From: Glomus cerebriforme | Taxonomy: Eukaryota; Glomeromycota; Glomeromycetes; Glomerales; Glomeraceae | NCBI GenBank assembly: GCA_003550305.1 | Contig: QKYT01000723.1 | Span: 4,117 to 15,120 of the forward strand | Direction: 5' to 3' | DNA: 11,004 nucleotides | Shown: piece after piece, positions 1 through 8,226 of the stretch | How the letters are laid out: each line of letters begins with the position of its first letter | Position numbering within the stretch: position 1 is the stretch's first letter | Program-made: the position numbers and the translations under genes | The notes under the pieces: generated by a model | Told to the model about the DNA's origin: nothing | What the model saw: only the letters and a program-made list of their open reading frames with translations | Databases searched by the model: none

Positions 1-185
1 CAGCTAATTTTTCGTGTATACATATTTTTAAGTAAATAATAATATTATATCTATCTAATTTTTCATAAATCCTACTCACAGTTATCTCTTTCTTTCGATT
101 TTGTAAAAGAAGCCAAAAGAAATGAAAAATTTTTTCGCTATTTTTTTTTAGTATATGTGTTTACAATTAATTAATCATAATGTGT

Positions 186-249
186 AATACGTGATACAAT
201 TTATAATACGTGTTACAATTAAATTATAAAATACGCGCCACAAATCACG
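186..249. repeat. Degenerate AATACG-type tandem repeat, three copies
   Basis: Three consecutive units begin with AATACG at 186, 205 and 230. The first two read AATACGTGATACAATT and AATACGTGTTACAATT; the third is more diverged (AATACGCGCCACAAAT). Unit length is about 19-25 bases. They sit 130-195 bases upstream of the zinc-knuckle gene start and may be promoter elements, but no function is shown by sequence alone. Confidence 0.5.
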
Positions 250-380
250 TGGGGGTGGAAAAAGTGAAGGTGATACTGGGGAAGATTATTTAATTAGTAA
301 ATATCACGTGCCCGAGCTTTTTTGTCGGTGACGCTGGGGGAGTTGTTTTCTAATAAGCTGTCACGAGTTATCTAGCCAAG
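241..380 (+). promoter_or_regulatory. Putative promoter and 5' leader with two CACGTG boxes
   Basis: Two CACGTG palindromes (E-box/G-box type, the usual target of bHLH factors) lie at 246-251 and 305-310, both preceded by AT as ATCACGTG. The stretch around them is more G-rich than the flanking sequence (several GGGG runs) and leads directly to the ATG at 381. An in-frame TAA at 354-356 limits the coding start. No convincing TATA box was seen. The promoter role is inferred from position and motif only. Confidence 0.35.
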
Positions 381-1193
381 ATGTTCAGACGCTCTTCAAA
401 TACAACTAATATGGAACAAAGAAATGACAACAACAAAAACAATAAAATCTGCTTTAACTGCAAACGGCCCGGACATTTCGCGAGGGACTGTAGAGCACTT
501 AGAGAAGTTAAATCCACAATTAGAAATAGTCAAAATACACGCGTCACCAAACGTACACAAGTCTTCAAACACAAAGAAAAGAAACCGAAGAAGAAAGTAG
601 CGTGGAGTGAAGAAGACGAGGTAAGCAGGTCTTCAGTTGCCAAAGAAAACCACGTATCTATTCTTGAATCTTTCATCCTTTAAGACATATCGCCAAACAA
701 TCGTCAAGTGTGCCAAGGCCTTCGCTAATGCTGAACAGGAAGTTCTTTCCATTCCGGGTACTTCAGCTGATGAAGACATAACATATGCAGTTTCTCTCCT
801 TAATGAACAAAATAGGGCTGAAACCTGGCCAGAACGGTTTGAACCAAAATACGATCTCTCGCTTGCAGAGTCTCCAGTAAAGTAAGTCAATTGTCCTCTT
901 GTTTTTTCTTTTTATCTTTATTTTTTTTTATTTTTAATTTATATATTTCTAGGGAGGCCTTAGTTGCGGGCAGAATCCTGATAGAATTCTCAAACTTAAC
1001 AGCAAAATTACATCAAGAGCTTAATTACGATCCTTATTGGGCTATTAATGAAACCTCAAGGATTTTTTCAAAAGTTAGGGGAGTAGAATATGATGGTGAT
1101 AACCTTGAATGGTATGACCTTGGAGAATGTGATAACTCTATGGAAGGTTTGTACACCAAAAAGTGTATATCTATGGATTCTAACATATTCTAA
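381..1193 (+). CDS. Small CCHC zinc-knuckle protein, three predicted exons (381-620, 685-881, 953-1193)
   Basis: Predicted product of about 225 residues. A retroviral-type zinc knuckle, CX2CX4HX4C, is at residues 24-37 (C24, C27, H32, C37), as in proteins binding single-stranded RNA or DNA. A lysine/arginine-rich stretch follows (about residues 54-72, ending KKPKKK), which could bind nucleic acid or serve as a nuclear signal, then a short acidic patch (EEDE). The rest matches no family I recognise. The gene model comes from splice sites: intron 1 is 621-684 (GTAAGC to AAG, phase 0) and intron 2 is 882-952 (GTAAGT to TTTCTAG, phase 2), and both joins keep the frame open. The start ATG follows an in-frame TAA at 354; an alternative ATG lies at 411. 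Without intron 1 the product would stop at 100 residues. The 3' end is uncertain because a further exon may exist near 1665. It could be a host gene or a domesticated gag-like fragment; no transposon partner lies beside it. Confidence 0.6.
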
Positions 1194-1664
1194 CATTAAA
1201 ATAACATATTAACAAGACAACAAATTAGTCGATAATAAATAAGTCTATGGTATTCATACTTCATCACCCGTGCCTCCACAACATGAATATAATAATATAA
1301 GGATGTTGAAAGAAGTAGAAATACTATCTTAAACTTTTGACTACTCATATATATGCTCGTAATTCGTTTAGAATAAATAAAAATTAATTGCAGTTTGTGT
1401 AGTTTTTTTTATTAGTGTATTCCTGTATGTAGTCTGATTCAGATTTTTCATTGCAACAAAGACATGCATACTACAGAGCTGTGTGACAGAACTATTAATT
1501 CAATATGTGAATAAAGTCAAAAGAAGTGCACCCTCATGATGAACCGCAATATTAAGAAATTTTTTTTATTCATTTTAACATAGCCGGCCGGCCCTTTCTC
1601 ATGTATTACTTACAAAAATATAATAAAGATTTTACTTCGAATTTTTAAATGTGTGTTATTCTAG
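1194..1664. other. AT-rich stretch without a clear gene
   Basis: No open frame of note on either strand and no tRNA-like fold seen. It holds small TAACAT repeats near 1180-1212, possible polyadenylation-type AATAAA strings (for example near 1371), and one GC-rich island, the 10-bp palindrome GCCGGCCGGC at 583-592 plus 1000 (that is 1583-1592), conspicuous against the AT-rich surroundings. It may be the 3' flank of the zinc-knuckle gene or a long intron of it. Confidence 0.4.
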
Positions 1665-1751
1665 GAACGGGAAAACTTTTAATAGAGGTCACCGGAAAAA
1701 TTCAGAAAAATCATATGATTGCGAACACATGATTTTACTACCAAAACTGCG
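1665..1751 (+). other. Possible additional exon of the zinc-knuckle gene
   Basis: The segment is bracketed by an acceptor-like TGTGTTATTCTAG ending at 1664 and a perfect GTAAGT donor at 1752. One frame is open throughout (starting at 1666, ending phase 2) and encodes a basic, polar peptide. It could join exon 3 through a donor at 1151 (GTACAC), which has the right phase, but that would need an intron of about 500 nt, long compared with the others here. A stronger-looking donor at 1147 has the wrong phase. It may equally be an orphan exon or chance. Confidence 0.22.
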
Positions 1752-1949
1752 GTAAGTATGAAAAATTAAAGAGTATTCGAACCATAAAATTACAGTAAGA
1801 TATTTTATGTTCAATTATTGAATTTTCTATCAAAAACCACTTTTATTTTGTAAAATATTACATTTTAGTAAAATAAAATTCAACTTTTTCGTATCAAAAA
1901 TTGTTATTTATAAAAAATTTTTGCACGATCTGATATCATTTCTGGTGTT

Positions 1950-4154
1950 TTAAAATGCCAAAAAATTTCCAAATTTTCTGTTGTTAAAGTAAAAAAAAGA
2001 ACCTTGAGAATCAAAAGGAGATGAATCAAAATAATATAAAACTTCTTTAGCTGGAATGTGGGCAAATAATTTTCCTCCTGCCTCGCATGTATTTGTCCAA
2101 AGATTATCATAAACATTCAGATAAATATTAACTGAAATATATGATAAATGATCCAAAAAGTTTGCTTTTCCNACCCAAGNATGNCGTTGACCTTGTTTTT
2201 CATACATTGAGATAATTTGTGCAATACAAAGTTTATTGTCTGAATAAATGATTAAATATCCACCCAAAATTAAAGGATGAAATTCAGATACATTTGCATC
2301 AACAATATTACGTACTTAAAAGGAAAAAAAAACAAATTAAATATTTATCTGAGTGTAAAAAAATCATTTAAATTTTACAATACAAATAAAAGAAATATTA
2401 ACCATTAGTTCCAATGGCTATTGGAATGGTTGCAAGTCATCCTAACATTCTTTTCGTCGATTTCTACAATTTTCTTGAATATTTAAGTCATTTGTCAGTT
2501 CATTAATTAAATGATTAGCATTATTTAGATTAAGTAAACCAGTTATTTCAGCTGTTTCAGATGTTTCAGATTGTGTTTGTTTGTTAAAGGTATTTTTTGA
2601 ATTCTGTGTAAAGGCATCATGATTTTGTCATACCAATTAAAGCTTTAAAATATAAAAATCCTTCAGGTGTAAACAGTGGATCAAATGTTTCAAATTGCTT
2701 CTAAGAAACTGATTAAGAATATAATTCAGATTAGGAAAATTTGTCAATGAAATAATTATTGTTTTATTTTCATTTTCAAACTCATTTCTCATATTTGATT
2801 TATCATCTGGTTCATCTAATAAAAGCCAAGAAACTTTAAATGCAGCAGCCCAATATTATTAATATCTTTCTGTGATTCCTGTGGTCCAATTGTTTCTAAA
2901 ATAAAAATTTAAAAATTAAAGAAAAATCACGAAGATGATTAATAAAATGTTATAATAATTTTTTATACCAGCTAGATTTTGATATTGATCATCATTATCA
3001 TCAACTATTCCTAAATTATCCTGATCATCTAACAAATGTTTATCATGACAGATGAATTGTTGCATTGAAGATGCAGTCTGATTGTCTATTTGGAGATATT
3101 TTGCAAATAATACTGCTTTATGATATTCAATGTGAATTGCTTCTTTAAAGTCATCTTCAGATGGCCAAGTACGTAAGCATTCAATAGTTTCATGTGAAAG
3201 AGAAATACTATCAATATCAAATACATAATCTAAACATACAAATTTTATAAATTTTTTATTAAATATAATTTAATTACTTTTTAATTAGTGTAATAAAATT
3301 CCTACATCCAGCTGATGCTTGATCTTTTGATATATTAATTAACCTAACACGGGTAATTAGCATAATATTCTCAATGAATTTTAATAAGCATTACCAAAGA
3401 TTCTGCCATACTAATAAAAATATCAAAACTTTGAATTGATATAATATTGCATTGCATATTATACCATTTTGATAAATAAATCACACCATAACATTGAATA
3501 TAATCTTTTCATATTTTAAGAAAAAAATGCATGTATAACCATTTTAATTCTTGCTTTGTAATCAATTTTTCAATTGAGATATGCATCACATAATTCTTCT
3601 AATAATTATATAAATTAATTATTTAAATAAATAATTTCTTTATTTAAATTTAAAATAACTTACCAAGAACAAATAAGTAAATAAAAAGTCTGATCATATC
3701 AGAAGAAATATTTTCTGTTTAAATGATTTGTAATAGATTATCTAAATGAAACATCCTATATGCAGTGCTATTATCTTGTTTATTAATATTAAGTACATCA
3801 TGTTTTAATAAAATATGTTTATCTTAATATACTAGTAGATATAGCTGATCATATTTTGCAATATCTATTTCTAATAAAAAAAGTTATGCTCTAGTAAATA
3901 ATTGATTCTAAGCTGTCTTCTTAGTATGCTTTAGATTTTGGATATAGACTAATGATCTTTTGTGTATAATTGGCACTTTAAAATGTATATTATAAAATGG
4001 ATTATCAAATGTAAAATATGATGATGATAAATTTATAATTTGCATTTAAGCATTAAATTCTGATTTTGCATCATTAGCATCTATACTAATAATATTTATA
4101 CTATTTTGATATGCAAAATCTAATACAGTATAAAGGATATTAAAAATTGAAAAT
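1950..4154 (-). pseudogene. Decayed multi-exon minus-strand gene, 3' half (P-element-like DDE transposase family, tentative)
   Basis: Downstream half of a gene split by the MULE at 4164-7272. Reading on the minus strand from 4154, recognisable blocks are IISIDANDAKSEF (about 4055-4095), a KH-containing block (about 3914-3975), DVLNINKQDN then AYRMFH (about 3738-3800), ISMAESLVMLIKIH (about 3371-3415), LRTWPSEDDF (about 3148-3180), FKVSWLLLDEPDD (about 2805-2845), LATIPIAIGTN (about 2405-2438) and a last exon ending with TAA at 1950. Short introns with usable sites remain at 3599-3663, about 3230-3309, 2896-2968 and 2315-2402; the last joins in phase. In-frame stops (for example at 3371-3373, 3570-3572, 4046-4048, 2437-2439) and frameshifts show it is dead. 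From memory this matches a large uncharacterised protein family of glomeromycotan fungi whose motif order resembles P-element/THAP9-type transposases; that link is inference. The expected central segment between the ISMAESL and WPSEDDF blocks is largely missing. Confidence 0.55.
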
Positions 4155-4163
4155 TTATAAATT
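4155..4163. repeat. Candidate target-site duplication, left copy (TTATAAATT)
   Basis: Directly abuts the left inverted repeat of the MULE. It matches TTAGAAATT at 7273-7281 at 8 of 9 positions; 9 bp is the usual duplication length for Mutator-like elements. AT-rich sequence makes chance similarity possible, but removing the element plus one copy rejoins the interrupted minus-strand gene in frame, which supports these boundaries. Confidence 0.55.
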
Positions 4164-4210
4164 TACACGTAGTGTGCAAACACAGATCTTCATTATCACG
4201 TGATCATATG
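4164..4210 (+). repeat. Left terminal inverted repeat of the MULE
   Basis: Outermost 20 bases pair imperfectly with the right end (shared ACAC, GTGT, AACAC blocks; the ACACGTAGTGT core is itself nearly palindromic). An ATCACGTGAT palindrome at 4195-4204 has a counterpart ATCACATGAT in the right end. The inner boundary is approximate. Confidence 0.6.
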
Positions 4211-4278
4211 CCTATCGCATAATGTATTTGTTTACGTCACGATCAATGTNGCGTGATATATATCAACGCGCAGTTTGT

Positions 4279-4286
4279 TGACGTCA
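4279..4286. promoter_or_regulatory. TGACGTCA palindrome (CRE-like) in MULE 5' region
   Basis: A perfect TGACGTCA, the consensus site for ATF/CREB-type bZIP factors, with a related TACGTCA at 4233-4239. Both lie 120-180 bases upstream of the transposase ATG. A role in driving the transposase is inferred from position only. Confidence 0.3.
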
Positions 4287-4327
4287 TGATGATTATAGAA
4301 TCATATTGTTTAATCTTATATTGTTGG

Positions 4328-4369
4328 TTTTTTCACACTTCTTTTTTCACACTCTTTTTTCACACTTTC
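4328..4369 (+). repeat. Three tandem TTTTTTCACACT repeats before the transposase start
   Basis: Units at 4328-4341, 4342-4354 and 4355-4369 each contain TTTTTTCACACT followed by 1-3 extra bases (unit length 14, 13, 15). They end about 40 bases before the ATG at 4408, so they probably lie in the core promoter or 5' leader, where fungal genes often carry pyrimidine-rich tracts. Confidence 0.6.
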
Positions 4370-4407
4370 TTTTTCTACCATTCTTTAGATCTTTGAATAT
4401 AATAAAG

Positions 4408-7134
4408 ATGAATGAAACAGAAGAGAACATTAGTTAAGAAAACGTTATTAATGATGAACAATATGATACAGAAACTAATGTATATTTTCTCTTCGTTGAT
4501 ATGTTGCTTTGTACTTGTTATCTAATCATTTAATTAAAGAGAATCTATCTAACAGATTTATGAAACAAACTAACAATCAATCATTGATAATGAGTCTGAT
4601 GAATCAGACAAGCCACCAAATTCTTTAAAGTTGACCTTTGGACTTACTTTTCCTAACTGGAAAGATTTCAAGAATTGGATATACAAGTTTGCGTTAAATG
4701 AAGGGTTCAACTATAAAATTAGAACAAGTGAATCTGTTCAAGGGATGATGCAAAGGGCCACTTATGAATGTGCAAAATCTGGGTCTAACATTTCACAAGC
4801 TACATCAGATCTGACAAAACAGCATATTACTAATTCCCAATGAACTCTATGTCCTTGGAAACTTAATGTAACTTGTCCAAAAACAAGTGGTATTGTAAAA
4901 ATCAACTCGTTTAATAACATACATAACTACCCACTGGTCTCAATAATTCAAGAAATAGCTTCACAATTTCGGAAGTTGACAAAGGAAATGATGGCTGATA
5001 TAGAGAAGTATGTTGTTCAAGGGCGAATGGATTCAACATCTATATATCCCTTATTAAAGCATAACTATCCGAATCAACCTATCCACAAGAAAGACTTATA
5101 TAATGCCATTTATCAGTTTCAACAAAAACATAATCCAGGAAATGAAGATGCCTCACAGATGCTCCAATAATTAATGGATTGGAAAGATTTGGAACCGTTG
5201 TAAATTATAAAGACTCGATTAGATCCATTTTTAAGAAGACTCACTTCTCTTTTATGGATGTCCCCCATCCAAAGAGAATTATACAGTAAATACAATGATG
5301 TTATTATAGTAGATAGTACTTATAACATGAACAAATTTCAGATGATTCTTTGTATTGTAACTGTAGTTGATAACAACTACAAAACAAGAATCGTGGCATG
5401 CGCGATCATTGAAGACGAAACACTGGACACTTACCATTGGATATTTGATAGTATTTTTAACGAAACAGGTCGAATTATCTTTTCAGATTCAGATCCTTCT
5501 CTTATTCGTTCGATCAAGGATATTTATCCAGATGCCCAGCATCTGCTGTGTATATTTCACATAGATCTAAACCTTCAGAAAAGCTTAAAACAAAATTGGG
5601 CAATCAGTTCAAAGAATTCTGTCATAAATTCTATGTATGTCAAAATTCTCTTTGCGAAGAATTATTCAAACTTCGGTGGAGTCAGCTAATTGAACAATAT
5701 CCAGCAGCATCTAAATACCTATCTGATACCCTTTACAGTTCTAAAGACTCTTGGACAGTTCCATGGATCCGTCAATATTTTACAACTGGCGCACAAAGTA
5801 CGCAGAGAATTGAGTCGATAAATAAGCATGTGCACGACAAAGTAGATTGCTCTACATCTTTATGTAATCTATTGGTTAGTATTAATGATCATGTTAAGAA
5901 TGATGAACATTTAGAAAAATTTGAAATTAAAAGAAATGCCTTACCTACGATCGGATTGCCAATGCTGAATACAAGATTTTTCAGTCAAATTGATATAATT
6001 ATTAAAAAGTTTTTGATTCCTGTGATGCTCGAGAAACAAAGATCCCAAATGAATCAGTCCGTTTATTATGATATTACTCAAATTAAAGAATGGAATCGTT
6101 TGATGGAGGTGAGTTCAATTCAAAATACAAGTTTGATTGTTATGATTTGTGGAGGTTAAAGGGCTAGAAAATTTGATAAGAATATAGTGTAAAGTAATCA
6201 ATTGTTTTGCTCCAGGCAAAAATACATCATTTATCATTGTATTGATATCAATTTTCGTTATCAATCTATATTTGTATCTATAGATAGAAACTAATGACGA
6301 ACAAATAACTATGGGGATTAGAGAATAAGAACAAGACACAAGACAAATTCTTTTCTGATCATTGATTTCAAATTTACCAACAGAAGCAATCCTCGAAGTA
6401 TAGAACGTAAGAGCAACTGGCACACAGGGAATCAGACATTATGTAGTTCTTCTTGATAAAGGTACATATCTATGTACCTGTCTTCTCTTGATTAATAAGG
6501 GGTTGGTATGTCGACATTTCTTCCAGGTTGGTACCTACTCTAGATACGCAATTTTTCACATTAGTATGATTCCGAGTTGATGGTACCTGAATCCCGATGT
6601 TGAACCGAATGCCCTTTTGCAACAATATTCTTCTATACCAGTATGTGATAATACACAATCAGAAGATAACAACATACCATTTGAAAGCCATGTCACCTTC
6701 CAACATTTCTTTTCCAATCAAGTAAACTCTCATAGTTCTCAATTGTCCGTAAAATCATCGAAGGCTATGTATGCGGAATTATCTGGATTATCAAAAAAGG
6801 CTATTGAATGGTCTATTAAAGTTGATATGCAACACGAATTGTTAAACCTTTTTAAGGGCTTTATTTATGACATGCAGAGTAGACTGGATATGGCTGATAT
6901 CAATAATCCCATTGTTGGTCAGCATAAAGGACGACCGGTAAAAAGCTAAAAGCAAATGTTGAAAAGGATTTACATAGGGAAAAGCGAGTTCTAAAAGATA
7001 GTAACAATGTTAATGTAATAGAAGACCACAATACTTCATATAACATAGAAGACTCAACAAATATTACAAAAGACCAGAAGTATGGGAAATGTAATCAATA
7101 TGGGCATTACGCAAAGACGTGTCAAAACATTTAA
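4408..7134 (+). pseudogene. MULE transposase pseudogene: FAR1-type zinc finger, DDE core, SWIM finger, CCHC knuckle
   Basis: A likely start is the ATG at 4408 (MNETEENIS, then a TAA at 4435). A possible short intron begins near 4479 and ends before about 4560. The main frame runs from about 4575. A FAR1/WRKY-like N-terminal zinc-binding region shows cysteines at 4769 and 4850 and a final HNY at 4922-4930 where HNH is usual. The MULE catalytic core has VDSTYN (D at 5312), SDSDPS (D at 5486 and 5492), CIFH (5549-5560) and QRIESIN as the likely catalytic Glu region. A SWIM finger, CXCX9CXH, is at 6473-6517 (CTC to CRH). The C-terminus holds a coil-like region and a zinc knuckle, ending at TAA 7132, whose first Cys is replaced by Tyr (YGKCNQYGHYAKTC). 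Damage: stops at 4841, 5168, 5201, 6326, 6356, 6401 and 6578; frameshifts near 5590 and 6942, both in A-rich runs; and a poorly readable stretch at about 6120-6285. If intact it would bind element ends and catalyse transposition in the nucleus. Confidence 0.8.
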
Positions 7135-7225
7135 CATTTATAGTAATTCATTGTAAATGCGTGTAAATGCGTTGTCATTAGTTTAACTTTATTAATAAAA
7201 TTAATCGTAGTTTGAAATCACGTGA
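7135..7225 (+). other. 3' untranslated region of the MULE transposase
   Basis: Follows the last stop. It has a perfect 10-bp tandem duplication (TGTAAATGCG twice, about 7151-7170) and an AATAAAATTAAT string near 7193-7204 that could serve as polyadenylation signal, before the right inverted repeat. Confidence 0.35.
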
Positions 7226-7272
7226 TAAATATATTTAATCATGTGATACGTGTTCATACACGTAGTGTACAA
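7226..7272 (-). repeat. Right terminal inverted repeat of the MULE
   Basis: Reverse complement begins TTGTACACTACGTGTATGAACACG and corresponds to the left end with an approximately 7-base gap before the shared ATCACATGAT block (7237-7246). A CACGTG at 7219-7224 lies just inside it. The outer edge at 7272 is set by the candidate target duplication that follows; shared sequence alone would place it at 7269. Confidence 0.6.
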
Positions 7273-7281
7273 TTAGAAATT
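7273..7281. repeat. Candidate target-site duplication, right copy (TTAGAAATT)
   Basis: Matches the left copy TTATAAATT except at the fourth base. It is separated from the core inverted repeat by CAA, which the left end lacks. Confidence 0.5.
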
Positions 7282-8031
7282 GCCTTAAAAATTTGTTCTG
7301 CAGATTCATTACCCTTTGTAGATAAAATAGCAATTGCCATTGGAGATATTCTAACTGGAATCTAGTATAATTAAATATTAAAATAATTAATAATAATACA
7401 AGTGATAAAAATATTATTAATTAAAAAAAATTTAAAAATACTTTAGGAACAATAAACTGAATTTGTATTGCAATTGCATTATTTTCATAAATATAACAAA
7501 TTTTTTCATGTATATCATTAATATCAGAAACTGTAACTTCATTTGAAGATAAAGTAGATCCTGTAATATAACCAAATTTCTAAGAATAAACTAGCTTAGA
7601 ATGAATATTTATACAATCAGTTATTAATAAAATTAGTTCTTTCCATTTTAATTCTTTTACTATAGAAGCAAATTTGGTTATATTTTCTAAAACTAAATTT
7701 GAATCTGTGATTAACTCTGTATTTAAAATATGTACTTGACTGAATAAATTTAAATAAATTATTAACTGTAATAATATAAATAATCAAGAGATGATAAATA
7801 TGTATATACATACCAAATTCTTTAAATAGATATTCTACCCAATGTTTTGTGAAAAACTTCATACTAATGGCTAATTTCAGATAATAAGCTAAAAAATATG
7901 TAAGATGTTCACAATATCACAAACTTTTTATGCTAATACTTACTTTTTCTTTTGTTTTAATTTGCAATATTAGAGAAGCCAATTCTGTAAATATTTTTTC
8001 ACTACTAAAAGCATCATTTATATAGTTGTAG
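7273..8031 (-). pseudogene. Decayed multi-exon minus-strand gene, 5' half (same gene as 1950-4154)
   Basis: Reads from about 8031 down toward the MULE. The first readable exon includes YINDAFSSEKIFTELASLI and ends at a GTAAGT donor (7943). Next comes LKLAISMKFFTKHWVEYLF, then a GTATGT intron (7740-7813), a long exon with KELKWKELILLITDCINIHS and a GYITGSTLSS block, an intron at 7362-7441 that joins in phase, and VRISPMAIAILSTKGNES ending at the MULE junction. The frame continues into the other half once the MULE and one target copy are left out. A TAG at 7580-7582 and phase slips at two exon joins show decay. The start codon and any exons above 8031 are not identified. This is not the MULE's own gene: it is on the opposite strand and outside the inverted repeats. 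Confidence 0.55.
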
Positions 8032-8040
8032 CTAAAATTA

Positions 8041-8160
8041 TTTTAGTATTACAGAAATCTGTAATTACATAATTCTATAATTATTAAGTAATTCATCAAA
8101 AAAATTCTGAATTTTGTAATTAATTTTGGATTCTGTAATTAATTTCGTATTACGAAAATA
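8041..8160. repeat. Cluster of TGTAATTA-type AT-rich repeats
   Basis: TGTAATTA occurs at 8060, 8115 and 8134, with the variant TATAATTA at 8076. The last two copies lie in adjacent 19-base units (GAATTTTGTAATTAATTTT and GGATTCTGTAATTAATTTC). ATTACAGAAAT and ATTACGAAAAT near both edges look related. It may be an intronic or upstream part of the decayed minus-strand gene, or the remains of a small non-autonomous element; no clear target duplication was found. Confidence 0.4.
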
Positions 8161-8226
8161 TTTGGCCAGAATTAACCTTAATTTTGGCTAAATTATATTT
8201 AGAAAATTTAATAAATAATAACTTAG

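Larger units (their letters stand above)
4164..7272 (+). mobile_element. Mutator-like element (MULE), about 3.1 kb, degenerate
   Basis: A class II DNA transposon with a plus-strand transposase pseudogene (4408-7134) between imperfect inverted termini. The left end reads TACACGTAGTGTGCAAACAC; the right end, reverse-complemented, reads TACACTACGTGTATGAACAC after a leading TTG, so both share ACAC, GTGT and AACAC at the same spacing. Further in, both ends hold a TATCACRTGAT block (left at 4195-4205), with a short gap between. A candidate 9-bp duplication flanks it. It lies inside a decayed minus-strand gene whose halves are collinear on both sides. The transposase is broken by stops and frameshifts, so the copy cannot move by itself. 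It would cut and paste through a DDE transposase if intact. Confidence 0.75.

Noticed and set aside
186..249. Short repeats as a CRISPR array
   Set aside because: Units are degenerate, lack regular unique spacers and the genome appears eukaryotic.
633..890. 85-codon open frame on the minus strand over exon 2 of the zinc-knuckle gene
   Set aside because: It is antisense to an exon with good splice sites, has no recognisable motif and is best seen as a shadow.
1583..1592. GC-rich palindrome GCCGGCCGGC as a possible regulatory or origin site
   Set aside because: A lone 10-bp palindrome without repeats or a neighbouring gene start is not enough to assign a role.
1194..1664. Possible tRNA or other structured RNA in the gene-poor stretch
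   Set aside because: No cloverleaf, A/B box pair or other conserved RNA signature could be seen by eye.
6115..6423. Minus-strand open frames over the MULE transposase (also 6470-6658)
   Set aside because: They lie antisense to the SWIM region of the transposase and show no domain signal.
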